From contig NOWV01000071.1 of the NCBI GenBank assembly GCA_003344405.1, positions 298,457 to 362,456 of the forward strand: a DNA stretch of 64,000 nt. Direction: 5' to 3'. The DNA comes from Trichoplax sp. H2. Its lineage: Eukaryota > Placozoa > Uniplacotomia > Trichoplacea. The notes beneath the pieces are model-generated. The model had not been told where the DNA came from and ran no database searches. It saw only the letters and a list, made by a program, of their open reading frames with translations. The position numbers and the translations under genes were made by a program. Shown here in pieces: positions 1 through 12,900 of the stretch; position 1 is the stretch's first letter, and the number at the start of each line of letters is the position of its first letter.

Positions 1-137
1 AATGTATAAACTGAGCATGATCAATTTTTTTTTGCAGCGCGAGAAAGACGTGCTGCATAGGAATATATAAACAGTTGTATTAATTATAGTTTTAGATCAG
101 AAGTTACACTGCAAGTAATGCATATTACAGCATTTAG

Positions 138-795
138 TTAATTCACTCAGAAAAAGAAATATCTGACAAGCATCGTACATCAACAAGAATGATTAACATG
201 CTTACATTTGCGTCAATCGTGGATAAATACTTGAAAATGTGTAATCGGCCTAAACTACATATCTTGTGTAAAAAAAATGATCATATTAATTCAGGTTGAT
301 AAAGGAAAAATATAGGTATCATGAAGTTCTAGCCATAATAATAAAGAAAATTGGTCATGTTCTAACCTTTGATGGAGGTGAAACCAATGGATTATTGAAG
401 ACAATAAGTACGTCCAAAGTTGCAATACGACAAAGTGATGGAGGTAAGTACGAAATTTGATTGAAGGAAATATCCAATTTTGTTAATCTCAGAAGACCAA
501 GTTCTAAAGGAATTGTTATGTAATGGGTCAATATTTCTAAGTTTATTGATGTACAGTATTAAATTTCACTAAAGCAAGTAATATAGACCAGATAATATAG
601 TACATTAGACTGTTATATGCAACCATAATAAATTAATGGTGCAGTAATATGGTTTACAATTTATGATCATACCGGTAGGTAATTGCGTAAGTGAATTATG
701 TCTGACATTAATTTCTCGTAATCTTTTCAGTTCAACAGTTACATCAGGCAATGAAGACAAAGCATTATAACTTAAATCCTAAAATATATAAATAA
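138..795 (+). CDS. Possible 3'-terminal exons of an unidentified gene (partial)
   Basis: Three open segments can be joined with matching phases: 138-265 (after a TTTAG acceptor, donor GTGTAA), 316-443 (acceptor TATAG, strong donor GTAAGT) and 731-795 (acceptor CTTTTCAG, ending in TAA at 793-795). The joined reading frame is about 106 residues and contains stretches such as FASIVDKYLKMCNRP, VLTFDGGETNGLLKT and LHQAMKTKHYNLNPKIYK. An AATAAA at 791-796 overlaps the stop codon, which could be a polyadenylation signal. I recognise no domain. The upstream part would lie outside the window. The middle junction is the weakest: the 50-nt intron has little pyrimidine before its acceptor. The phase agreement and the protein-like composition argue for it; the chance of a spurious chain in AT-rich DNA is real. 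Confidence 0.33.
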
Positions 796-804
796 AACCA
801 TAGT

Positions 805-3800
805 TAGTTAAGCTACACAATAATTATGGCAATTTCCTTACAAAAGCAGATAATTCATGAATATAAGTCATTTTATAAAATAGTACATGTATAGTCTGCT
901 TAGGTTGCTACAATATCATACTTTTATTGTTTAAAACAGAAATTACCGCATATTAGGATGACTACGCTACATGACTGAGGATAAACCAGACAGTTGATGA
1001 AGATTAATCATTATACAGGGTTATTAGACATATTGTAGAAGATGTTACAACAAGAAACTGATTGAGCTAACGTCTTATTACTTTTATGGTATGAATGAAG
1101 ACAATCGTAGTAAAATAGTCATTAATGCTCGCAAGTTAAGTTACGGTAACCCAAAGTATGATTTCCATCCTGCATAATGAGCAGTTGTTAAAATATAACT
1201 GAAAGAATCGCATACAATATTAGACTTACAAGATCTTGTAAGGCTTGTAACATAGACAATTCAGTAGAGAGTGAGGAGATTTTGTTATGGCTAACATTTA
1301 AAATTGATATCGGCAGTTGGCCTAAACCAGGTGGTAATGACGTTAACTTGTTATAGCTAGAAGGTAAAATCGAATCGAACCAAAGAGAACAATGTCAAGC
1401 CGTGCAGAGTATATTATTAAAAAGAAACAATTCAACATATTAGGTAATGTTTAGCTTAAAATTTAGTGGATATGATTAGCGATATAGAAACTAAACTGAT
1501 TTTCAGAATTTTAAGAAAAGAGTCAAAATATGGTATTTACAGTTCATAATTTTACCCCAGACAGATTGTTTATTTGATGGTATTAATTAATTTCTTGAAA
1601 TATGTAACTTACCTCAGATCTAATACAGTTAGGCATTTTAGGAGATGAATATCATTGACGGCTTTAATAGAGTTATGTGAACAATTCAACTTTTGTATAT
1701 AGTCACCAGAGTTCATCAACCAATCGATTTGTGTGAATCGATTCCGGCTAAGATCTATCAAGACAAAACATACATCTGTTTATAATCGAGATACGGCAAA
1801 TAAAGTTATAAATCATGATAATTGAAAGAAATATCACGCTATTATACAGTTAATGAAAATATGTAATATTAATTGATATTAAGGGTATTATTAGTGAAGT
1901 ATTACATATCTATTAATGTTCGAATCTTGATTCGTTTTCGTGGCAGGTGTTGTCTATTATATGGCATAATGTAGATTTAGTGAAAACTGATTTGTGATGC
2001 TGCAGTAAGATTAGCATTGTACAGTGTGATATTTTCTTCAGTAGACTGCGTAGAAGTAAAAGATAAAAAGAGCCACAGTCCTTGATGATAATAAACCGTA
2101 CTGAAAAATGTCCTGCAGTAATTTGGGCAATTAATCCATATATTTGGTAAAGATTTATCAAGTCTGCATAATCTCTTAAATTCCATTTTGCAAGCATCAT
2201 TTCGATAGCATTTCACAGTGTTTACAGCGTAACTATGATATTGACATCCTTTAGAGTTGACAATGTTAAGCATGGTGGATTCTGTATTTGAAACATGCAT
2301 TTTAGTTCAAATTTAAATTAGTATTTATTATTTTTATACGAATATGCCAAAGTAGTCAAGTGTAGACGTATATAATATGTATTTTATATATACGTGTATC
2401 AGTTTTGCGCTTATCAAAATTTCTCATTATGTTAAAGTAGTACAGCTTTACATGACTTTATTTACGCTTGCATCAACCCAGGTATAAAAGTTAAAATTAA
2501 TATTATTATTTGGGAGAGTTGAAAAAGTAAAGTCCATAGTTTAACATCTTTCTTATACGTTCCAAAACATTTATATCACTGACAATAACATAAAAAAGTT
2601 AGCGATTTTATCAGAAACAATCATGAGAAGATATTTATTGCAATTTTTTCCTTTTATTTTGCAGGTAATATTAGTGTTGTGAAATTGTAAAGCATCACAG
2701 AATAATATCGCAAGATTGTGGGAGGCTCGCTTTTAGTTTATAGAATATTTTTCTCCCTTTGGAATTTGTTGTTTACATACATTTAGCAATGATTACTGCA
2801 TTCTATTCTATTTGTACACGGTAAATTATGTTGTAGAAAATAGTCAACGTCAATCAAGATGAAGATTCTTGTCTTTTGATTGGGAGAAGTTATTCCCAGC
2901 ATGACATAAATAAAATAAATTTTAGTTAAAATGAATGCCAACGTAAAATCCACAATGACTAAAATATCACCAGGTTGTAAATCAGTGTTAGGATGAGAAA
3001 TGATTATCATTCATATTATGTCATCTCGATGGTTAACGAACTGCCCGGATGTGTTTATAATTATAAGAATAACAAGATGGAAAACTTTAAATTTTGGAAG
3101 AGACCAATGTAAATTGATAACCTATCAGCAATAAAATGTAAATGCCCTTCGTCTTGCGGTAGCATGTGGAATCTTTCTGGTCTAGTGAGGTGGTACAGCC
3201 GCGTACAGTTACGGCCTATTGTACTTCGAACGTACATCAACTATGCCTACAATACTTATAATTTGGTTTGTACTGCAAAAGCAATAAAGACCATCAAGAC
3301 GATAATGAATTAATTAATTAATAATCGTGAATCTTGATCAACGTGTTGATAAATATTTATTCACAATGCAAAGCATCTTTTCTCTAATGTACTATTATGC
3401 TTTCATTCAATTTGGATTAGCACAGGCTGATTGCAGCAAATAGTTTTCAACAATTAATTAGTATGACAGTTATGTAGGAGAGGAAGTTAAAGTTGAGAGC
3501 TCGTCTTGATTTCAAGTAAATACTAAAATATATAAGTGTTACTAGTTAATTAATTATTTACGTATCAATGATGATTATACCGTACAGTGTACAATGTACT
3601 CTATAGAGTAGGTGTATTAGTTCATTATTGCACGCGTCCGAGTAGGGTATTATCATGGCACTGTATTATTATACTCCGCTGCGAGTATCAAGAAAGGCTT
3701 AGTACTTGGTTGGCAATAAATTTAATTTAAAATCTACTTGTATCTAGGGGAATGAATCGCCAAGGAAAGCAATAAGACTATAATTTTGTAGTAGATGAGT

Positions 3801-6800
3801 CATGAATTCATTTGCGAATGGCGATTATAACGAGCAGATGACTCATACTTTTAATAAGTACAGTATAACGCGTTCAGTAGCCATTACACGAGACCTTATG
3901 GAAAAAGTACTAAAGGTTGTTTATACACAATATTGAATTATACCAAGAACAAGTAGTGCAAGACTATAGTTAGCCGATGACTCACAAGTTTCATAATGTA
4001 AAAAAGTTGGTCATTGTCAGGCTTAGGATGATTAATCTGAGTGAGAAAATATTAAAAAGCGTGCGGTAATTCACAAGTGTACATAGTTTAATAAAGTAAA
4101 AATGACTCCTGCATAATTTTACATTTAATAAGCAAATAAACTTCATGATGACAATAGGTGTTGCCACGAAAACCTCTTCCAAATCTTTTGTTTTTATTGC
4201 TGTTAAGGTCGTTAGACTAGGTTATGATCACTCGCTGTAAACAATTTAGGAAGCGTTCCTGAAATATTCGAATTAATTACTTTTAACACCCATCATTCAT
4301 AAACGGATACTTTTAATCTAGTGGAAACCTTGAAGCTTATGCGTACAATTTGTTAATAATAGTCAATACGAAAGTATAATGAACGTCCACTGCTGCCGTG
4401 AAAGATATATAATCAGAGATTGATTGAAAATTGTCCCTTAAAATTGAAAATAAAATTTATCAAAACAGTTAAAATTCAAGAATCATTACACTCGTTCATC
4501 CGATGATACAATTAATCACCGTTAGAAATGGCGTGATTGCAAAGCATAACAGTCTACTAGTAAATATCTCTCTTATACAATGGACCACTAGAAAAGTAAG
4601 ATAGTTTTCTAATGGTCTTTGCTTATACGTATGAATTTTTTTTTAAATAATACGCAAAATACGAGCTGCAGTAATTAATCATCGATAGCAACAGTCATTG
4701 ATCGATAGCGAACTGCAGCACCGTATCTAATACGTATTGCTTGTAGCTTAAAATGAGTCAATGAAACTATTGGATATAGTACTGTATAGTATGATGTGGT
4801 GAAAAGTCAAATTTATCGTCAAGAAATTGCTTTGAATTACATTGACAGAGGCGATACTTGGGGGTTGGTACAAGGACAACGCAACATTGTTTTCAAAATA
4901 AAATAACATTCAATCATACCCTATCAAATTAAGTTTAAAGTATAAAAGAGAAATCTTTGAATTTGAAAAGCGATACAAGTTTAGCGATGGAGCAAAAACC
5001 ACTTACGCGTATATATAGAAATTCTAACGTTTACGGTACAATAATTGATAGCCTGTATGTCGTATTTGACAATTTTAATGGTCAAAACAGCACAAACTGG
5101 TAGGCTAGATACTGTCCCAGAATAAATGCAAGATGTTGTTACATTAAAGATTGATATACGAAATCGATAGTTACCAGTTAACGATAACACCGAATGAATT
5201 TTAAAAATACTGTATTATGTTTCTGTTATCGGATAGATCGTATCAATGAGATTAGGTGTTGGATTCGTTTCTATTTAGCATAAAAGCAGTGACTTTTACT
5301 GATGACTTTGACGCCTAGGCTTACGAATTACAGCCATTGGCAAAGGATTGGAGATTATAGCCGATCCTGTATGTACTGCAATTTGATCAGAGTTAATGTT
5401 CGATTTAGCAGTATTAAGAGTATGAATATTCGTAAGTCGATGTGTTCACAAAATAGCAAAAAAGGATATTGTGGAACGATTGCATGAACAAACTCAATCG
5501 AATCAATCAGATCAGAATACTGGTATAATCAATTTCTTGATCATGATGACCATTTCACTTCCGTTTGTTCATCACGGTATATTACTGTATGAATTTGAAA
5601 TTGAATGAACATTTAGGCAACTACAATTGATCTAATCCGCTTTCTCTAGATAGTAGTAGCATTGCCAAAGGCCTCTGCAGTGGTACTTTGCCAAGTGTGT
5701 TCAAGGTAACTTGCAAATTTTAGCGATTCTATAACATTATACGAAACCCCTTTGGATCGACTGGTGTCCAAAATATAATTGATCATTCTTGTCGTATTGT
5801 TTAATGTCAACGATTGATGAATGTTATAATAGTAAGGAAGTTCAATTTGTGCCGTTTAGGAACCAGGGGAAAACCTGTAGATGCATTATGAAATAGGAAA
5901 TGATAAACGCTTTTATTGTATTACAGTAATATAATTAATGAAATTTAAGGCGAGCCAATGATTGCAATCAGAAAGAAGATGCCAGGATCGACGAGGTGAA
6001 ATGTCTCTATTTGATCGTCGAACTTTATATTCAACTACTTGACACAGTGTATCCGTAGATCGTCTAGAGAACGGTTAGATCTAGTCATCATTAGCAATCT
6101 TGTCTCTATTTTATTGTGACACAGTATTTTATGTTGGAAATTGTATTTTGAATCTTTTGTATAACATATATAAATTAATTATTCATTGCGATGGGAGGAA
6201 CCCAAAATAAGCAGGAATTAAAAGGACGATTTGTACAGTACTTGTGCACTATTTGGAGATAAATGACAGTAAATGCTCGTCATCGTCATTCGTTCGTTGA
6301 TAACTAGAATCAACAATGATAACAAGTTAAGTGTAGCCTAATACACTATCTATGATTTGTGATTGAATAATAATTATTATTGAGTATGGGCCAATTTAGT
6401 CTGGGTTTGCAGCGACAAAGTGACTGCGATGAGAAGATGGTGGTCTAGCGTGTGTACGATATGTAGCCATTGACTTTAATTAATCAGCTGATTGAATATT
6501 GAGCTGTAAGAGCTAAACCACCCTTGCCCCGACCGACGATCACTACGTCTGGTAAAAAAAAAAAGAACCAATGTAGAAAACTCATGGGCATAGACCTTCA
6601 TCCATTCTATTTCTATTGACTATCGAGAAAGAGTGGTACCTAGAGGGTAAGTAGGTTAGCGGAATTGGGACAAGTTGTTAGACGGTTTTCAAGTATCCAT
6701 TTTTTTCCTCCCTTCAATTAATTGAAAGGAATTTGAAAGTAAGAAACGAAAGTCTTTGTGCTAAGACAGACTGCCTTGCCCTCCATTTGTTGAAATTATT

Positions 6801-7230
6801 AGCCTACATAGAACGTTCTATCGTACCTGCTTCGATGACTCCATAGAGGCCATTAAAGTAGACATTGGGTATAGACTTTAATTTTCGGCTGCTTAAATTT
6901 AATTTACCAATATCATTGGATTCTTGTAAACATCTTTCCACTGATTTCTTCTTATTGGAATAGATTGCAGTCGACATGACGTACCATATTTTTTGCCCCT
7001 ACAGTTTTAGGGTCAATTTAGCATAGCAAGTAGTAGGATAGCATGAAATGGAGCATTTATTCAAAGGCAACCAAGGCAGAAAGTCTTGATAGAGTGAATT
7101 AATTGATGTAGATTGACAAAATGGAGGAGAATTTCATTGAAATCCGGCAAGAATGTGTTTGGTCTGGGGAAATGAGCGTCTGACTCTTTCTACGTCCAAT
7201 CAATCAACAACAGTCTGACGCCAGCTTGAC
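805..7230. other. Intergenic, no supported gene
   Basis: AT-rich sequence with stops in all frames at the density expected for non-coding DNA. The longest open frame is 1977-2300 on the minus strand (107 codons from an ATG). It has several cysteines but no domain I know and no homologous look. A second minus-strand frame at 2783-3010 is mentioned in the findings. No RNA gene, transposon end or regulatory motif could be supported here. Confidence 0.6.
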
Positions 7231-7234
7231 GACA

Positions 7235-7895
7235 GTACCGAGTACTGTACTCAGTGTACAGTATACTGTACAGTAGTACTGTAAACCAAGGCATGAACAC
7301 TTACAGTATTGAGCAGGCCTCACCGTACAGTGTACAGTACACTACCTTACAATACTATGTACCGTAAAGGGCTCTTATTGGATCGGTGTCAGTGTACTGT
7401 ACATACTCAGTGTACTGTACTGTACAGTACAGTACTGTACTAGTGAAAACCAAGGCATGAATAGACCTGAGGAAGGTTCGGTTCGAACCATTATCATCTA
7501 ATGCCCGCATGAAGAGGCCTAACCGTACAGTGTACAGTACACTGCCGTACAATACTATGTACTCTTACTTATCGGAGTCAAGGTGAGAAAGGTTCGGTCC
7601 GGTTCCAAACCGTTATCGTCTACAATACTGTATCAGTCAGTATGTATGAACAGGCCTAACCGTACAACACTATGTACTCCAGTGTACATTACTAGTGAAA
7701 ACCAAGGCATGAACAACCCTAACCATACAGTGTACTGTACAGTACAGTACACTACGGTACAATACTATACTGTACTGTACTGTGTACGTACCGTACAGTA
7801 CAATACAGTACAGTACAAAACAGTGTATCGTACAGTACACACCACTGTAAGTCGATCATAAACACAGTACAGTGTACAGTGTACAGTGTACAGTA
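7235..7895. repeat. GTACAGTAC palindromic repeat tract with long-period units
   Basis: Dense runs of the self-complementary words GTAC, TACAGTAC, AGTACTGTAC and CAGTGTACAGT fill this stretch. Layered on this are longer repeated blocks: ACCAAGGCATGAA recurs at about 7288, 7449 and 7697, and AGGCCTAACCGTACAG-type blocks recur at about 7315, 7517 and 7655. The spacing of 140-250 bp suggests a larger unit was duplicated and then expanded by the short palindromes. The open frames seen across it (7355-7552 minus, 7583-7861 plus) are products of the repeat and not genes. The tract could form cruciforms or hairpins. It may derive from a small non-autonomous DNA transposon, but no terminal inverted repeat could be defined by eye. 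Confidence 0.75.
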
Positions 7896-7899
7896 CAAG

Positions 7900-10800
7900 T
7901 GCTTGTCAAGAATACGGTACACGAATAGACATAGAAAATGTCCAAGAACTGATTTCCCAAATTTTAGATGATTGAAAAATAAATTGGTTTGGTTTGCAAT
8001 TTTAATTCATTCTATATCTATCCAAAGAAAAAGAGTTGAAGTACAAGATATCCGCTGATAGAACATGGATTGAAAAAGCAAAAACATTTTTTTCATTAAT
8101 ATAGAAATTCGGGAATTAGTTCTTGGACAGGAATTAGTTCTTGGACACTTTGTACCATAAGCTTTTGCTTGGTATACAGAATGACAGAAACGTTTCATTT
8201 AGTTCACTTTGACCTTGGCTACCATTGGATGATGAAGGTGAAAAAAGAATTTGAAATAAAATAGTTTACATCCATATGTTATGCTATAGTATTTACTATG
8301 AATGCTGCTGTTCAATCAGCTTAGCAAGCCTGCCTGAAACCTTAAACTGTATTCTTAATAGAAATCACCATATTGAAGGAAGTCCTTCTGATGTGACGGT
8401 TCAAGTCATTTCATTGCAATCTTGTCTTCATCAAATAAACCGTTTCAGTGATTTACCCCAAAATTTCAAATTTTTTTCAATCCTAATTCAATATGCTGCC
8501 TTAGAAACAAATTACAATGGATAACTTAATTATTGAGACCCGAAGAAAGATCACACAGATGCTGTTATGATATCGAATCGCAGTAGATTACATTGACTAT
8601 ACTGTACTTGATGAATTAACGGAAGAGCAGGTAGGAATAATGTAGGCGGATCAACTTTAATACAATCCAGTCAAGCAAAGAGGCCATTAAGCTCTTCCAA
8701 ATTGATATCAAATTCTTGAATTACCGATACGCTTAAGCGTAAATTAATTAGTGTAAAAATGCAAATGAATAAAAACGAAGGACTAAATTTGCATTTATTA
8801 AGGAATTAGTACGACAGCTTAGGCAGAGCGTAGAAAGAATTCCATGAGAAATTGGCAAAAGCTGTGTGCCTAGCACAAATAACTTCTTATGGAGGCGGTC
8901 GGAAATGAGCTGCTTCACAGGCGTTTTTCAAATTTTCGACTTGAAAATCAAGATCCAAAATATTATTTTTTATACTATCAAAGATGAGTTTAAGCTAGTT
9001 GATTTGAAATAATCCTGCAAGTCTGCAGCTGGCTGTGTTGGTACTGTATTGTAAACTAGACTTGAAATTAGAAATTCATGTTTGAAAGATGATAATATCA
9101 CCTGCTCATGATCAAAGTGGCTTACATTGCATTTTAAAGTACTAGACAATCATTTACTAATGCATACGCATAGCTGCACTGCTACGAGTGCATAACAGTA
9201 CAGCTAAACGAAAAAGTACCAGAGAAGTCAAGAGTTTTAAATTCTGAATAAAAAAGGAGACTAAATTCAAAGTGTTCTTGAAGTAATTCGAGTGCTATAG
9301 CACTATTAAGTTATACTTCGACTATTGAATCGCTTTGATCTCCTACTTGTTAAAACCTAGTATTGCTTAAATATTTAATCTTGCCGCTTTTGTAAATACT
9401 ATTGTCAAGTCAAACATACAGTATATTCGGTAATGTTAGTAGTCGCTGCTGACTATGGAAGGATCCAACTTTGGGTATTCGTGTTCTATATATAGCTCTC
9501 CCTTTTCAGTTTATGTCATTCACAAAGTTGTATCTAGCAAAGTGATGGTCGCCGGCTATATAGCTATTAGATAGAGAGATTTGAGACCTGAGAGCAGACC
9601 TGAGAAAGGTTCGGTTCGGTGCTGAGAGGTCTGTCAACTTTCTTTTTTGTTGAACAAATATCTTGTCAGATAGTAGTATTGAAGTGGTTTATTATAGCGC
9701 AGGATAAACTAATAGACTTCATTTCATCGATATCGAAATGATCACAACTGCATTGTACGATTAACTAAAATTCCTTATGGACAGATATACAAAGTCAGTA
9801 ATATAGCTTGAGATATTATCTTTATTGACGGACAGATGACAGCAGGGTTTATCAAGATAACGGAAAGAGGATACCGGAAAGAGGAAATTCAGTATATCGA
9901 TATTAATTTTCCATCTACATATGGATTAATTTAATTATTTTTTTAATGTTTCCAGCTACAGGTGTACAACTATACATCATCCTTGTATGATACAATGAAC
10001 AGCTGAACACAGTTGGTGTTCTTGGGCAAGATGGCATGTTTTGACGCTACATTTTGGATTTGGGTACTGTAAAAAGCAACCAATGATCAGTTTTAGTTAT
10101 CGTCATACTGAAACATTGCCAAAATAGTAGAAATTACAAGCCATTCATTCCATGATGCAATAACGCTAGTAATATCAAGGACTACTACAACAAAAAAATA
10201 AAATGTCAATTTTAATTGAATTATAGATTACTTGGAACTATGATGACACTGCGCCAAATACCATCACAAAAGCAAGTTTTGAAATTTCTTGGGGAAAGTC
10301 GCAGCCAGTAACCAGTGGCAACCAAGGTGTGGCAACGGGTAGAACGCCCAAAACCAAAGACTGAGTGGGTGCGTCCAGTTCGCTCAAATTGCTCTACCAG
10401 ACACCACTGTTACAGCGCGTGTTTCTTCGAAGGTCGATGATGATTCCTACCACTCCCTACTCCTTAGTTGCTCCACAACAAGTCCACATCAGTAAATGTT
10501 GTAGTACTGCATCAATAGGAGGTCTTCCATCCATTTGAACCCATACCTATATGTCTACTATGCAGTATGCATTGGACTCTCCTTTGTTATTGGTTTGGTA
10601 GTCCGAGGGAGTAGAGTGGAGGGAGTAGTAAACTTGTTGCTTGCGCATCCAAGCAACCAAGTCCAATTCTTATTCGATTTTGCCCGGAAATAGTACAACT
10701 GTCATCTGTATTCCAGTACAGTACTCGATTTTCAGTTTTTATGCTTGGTCTGCAACGACTGAGATTACGACACAAGGATTAATTATTGATTCATCGTGTG

Positions 10801-11460
10801 CTGACTTGCTGCTCTTGTTGTTATAACAACTTATTATTGATAAACTGCAAAAACTATCGTGGTGATGAAAAAGGCCAAACTGGCTACGAATCATTCATTA
10901 CAGGTGAATAGGAGAAAAGTAATTATCTATTTTTTTATGTTATTTCATCTTGTTAACATGTTTTAATGATCCCCTGAAATCGATCAGTTGTACGTACAAT
11001 GATTGAATATCAACATGAATAGGCTGATCGGTCATTCTGTGTCATGATCATCACCATCAACCGATTGTAATCATCATAAATACGGTTGTGCCATGTCATG
11101 TACTCCTCGATGAATTGATCTAGAACAGTCCGCCATTTTATTTCTAAATTAATGTTTCCAAAGATATGACAATTGATTCATTTGGTCATCACCCTTATCG
11201 TCTCTTGTTATTGCTGACGATAAAACCCTTTCCTAATGCTTACGGCTTACCATCATCAGCTTAACTTAAACAATTGGCCTTCAATTCCCAATGACGTGCA
11301 GTAGCGGCCCTATTTATATTATCACGGAGCCACAAGGGTCCTATTCAACCATCGCCATGCTATAGAGTCTACAGTATACATACAGTGTACAATATCAATC
11401 GGTAAATGCAGTACCTAGAAAGTAAAGCAGATCTTACTAATCGACAGTTGGATATTAGAC
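7900..11460. other. Intergenic, no supported gene
   Basis: Mostly AT-rich and featureless. A 17-bp direct duplication built on GGAATTAGTTCTTGGACA lies near 8110-8145. A short block near 9580-9625 resembles part of the 7.47-kb repeat (ACCTGAG followed by AAGGTTCGGTTCGG). A clearly more GC-rich patch at about 10,220-10,460 contains one weak exon candidate described in the findings. The open frame at 8276-8524 has no recognisable domain. Confidence 0.55.
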
Positions 11461-11465
11461 CATTT

Positions 11466-11547
11466 AGAACAACTACTAGTATACATTTAGACAGGAAGAA
11501 CAACTAATCGTATACATTTAGACAGGAAGAACAACTAATCGTATACA
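11466..11547. repeat. 31-bp minisatellite, about 2.7 copies
   Basis: The unit beginning AGAACAACTAATCGTATAC starts at 11466, 11497 and 11528, an exact 31-bp period. The first copy carries a small substitution cluster (ACTAGT for AATCGT) and the last breaks off after the GTATACA. It is short and near-perfect, so recent. Confidence 0.85.
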
Positions 11548-11689
11548 ATGGCCCAATAGCACTAGTCATTAGAATAATACGATAAGAAGTTAATACTGAA
11601 CAGACGGGCGGGGCCCAATTACATTCTTGATCGTTATTTTAATCAATTAATACAATTCCCCTTGTAATGTTATTAATAACTAATAAGCA

Positions 11690-12900
11690 ACTCTAATGAT
11701 TTTTAATCTTGACTTTCCACTAACGCTATCAATGGCAACGTTAAAGTTAAAACTTTCGTACTAGCTATCGATGATGAACATCCGATAATGCTTTAATGAT
11801 GGTTAGAAAAGTCGACTTTTGAGTCAGAGTTGTTGATTTTACTGTACGACTATAATCATATATTAAAACTTTTCAACTGATGGTATCAATAACAATGCTA
11901 CAGCGAAAACTCTTGTGCTATCGATGATGAACATCTAATATTAATACGATGATCATGGTTAGCAAATTCAAAGTTTTCAATCATATCGCTAGATGGATTA
12001 CTGGACAACAGTGTAACGTGCAAAGTGTTGTTGATTACATACAGTAGGCGTACAGTACGTGCATACTGTACTGTATACCTTCATTGCTCTAATCGTGCCC
12101 GTACTAATGAGACCTTTCCAAAGGCCCGATGGCTTTCTTGATCACTACAGTATTGAACTTTACGAATATGTTCCCTTTCCTTTAGCTGCCGCTAGTATCA
12201 ATAGCAAAGTCGTAGATCACTCTTACTTCAAGTTACTTGATTGATGATTACAATTACCAATGTTAGTTATGTCATGAATTATTTTGATAACTGTCGGAAA
12301 ACAAGAAGTTGAAATATTGGTATCAGGTATTTGCTTTCGTGATCGTTCTTTGACATGAGAGTATCCAAATGAAAATGTCGTTTTCCCTTAATTTTTTTTA
12401 GCTACTGGTATCCATAGCGATATTGTAGCTAGAAACCCTTGTATGATTGATAACTATAATGGTTAGAAAACTCTGAATTTTTTTTTAAATCGTATTGTGT
12501 TACACCAATTACGCTACAACGGTGCAGCGAGGCAAGTAATGACTTTTTTATCGTTATTATTCAACTTTCTTATGCTACCTAATCAATAGCAAGTAGTACA
12601 GCTAAAAACTCTGCCATGATTCGTTACTACCGCCATATCCAAATGCGTTGTGCCTTGATGAATGATGGAAAATTATATCTTTGAGCTGCATTGTTAGACT
12701 AATTATGAGTACAGCGAGCTAAATCTATGTATTGTTGATTCAACGTAATCTCTTGTGTTTATCGTCGGGCCTAACGCTACTTGATCTATAATAATGTTTT
12801 ATTTTCTTACCTTCAACTGCTGGTATCAGTAGCAATGTTGCAGTTGAAACTAGCATTACCGATTACAAGCTCCAAATCCACATTGCATCTCGATCACTGA
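11690..12900. repeat. Decayed repeat family with GGTATCAATAGCAA-type core
   Basis: A diverged core with the pattern CTNNTGGTATCANTAGCAATGTNGCAG, often followed by AAAACTCTTG, recurs at roughly 11715, 11875, 12185, 12400, 12570 and 12815. Copies 2, 4 and 6 are followed by related GATGATGAACAT or TGATTGATAAC text and GGTTAGAAAA. Spacing is irregular (about 160-310 bp), as expected for an old tandem array broken by indels. No open frame is preserved across copies, so I take it as non-coding. The short ORF at 12059-12244 lies within it. Confidence 0.5.

Noticed and set aside
7480-7489. GGTTCGAACC resembling a tRNA B box
   Set aside because: It is a palindrome inside a repeat, with no A box, anticodon stem or acceptor stem at the right spacing.
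7355-7861. Two tyrosine/valine/threonine-rich open frames
   Set aside because: Translations of the GTACAGTAC repeat tract, with no independent coding evidence.
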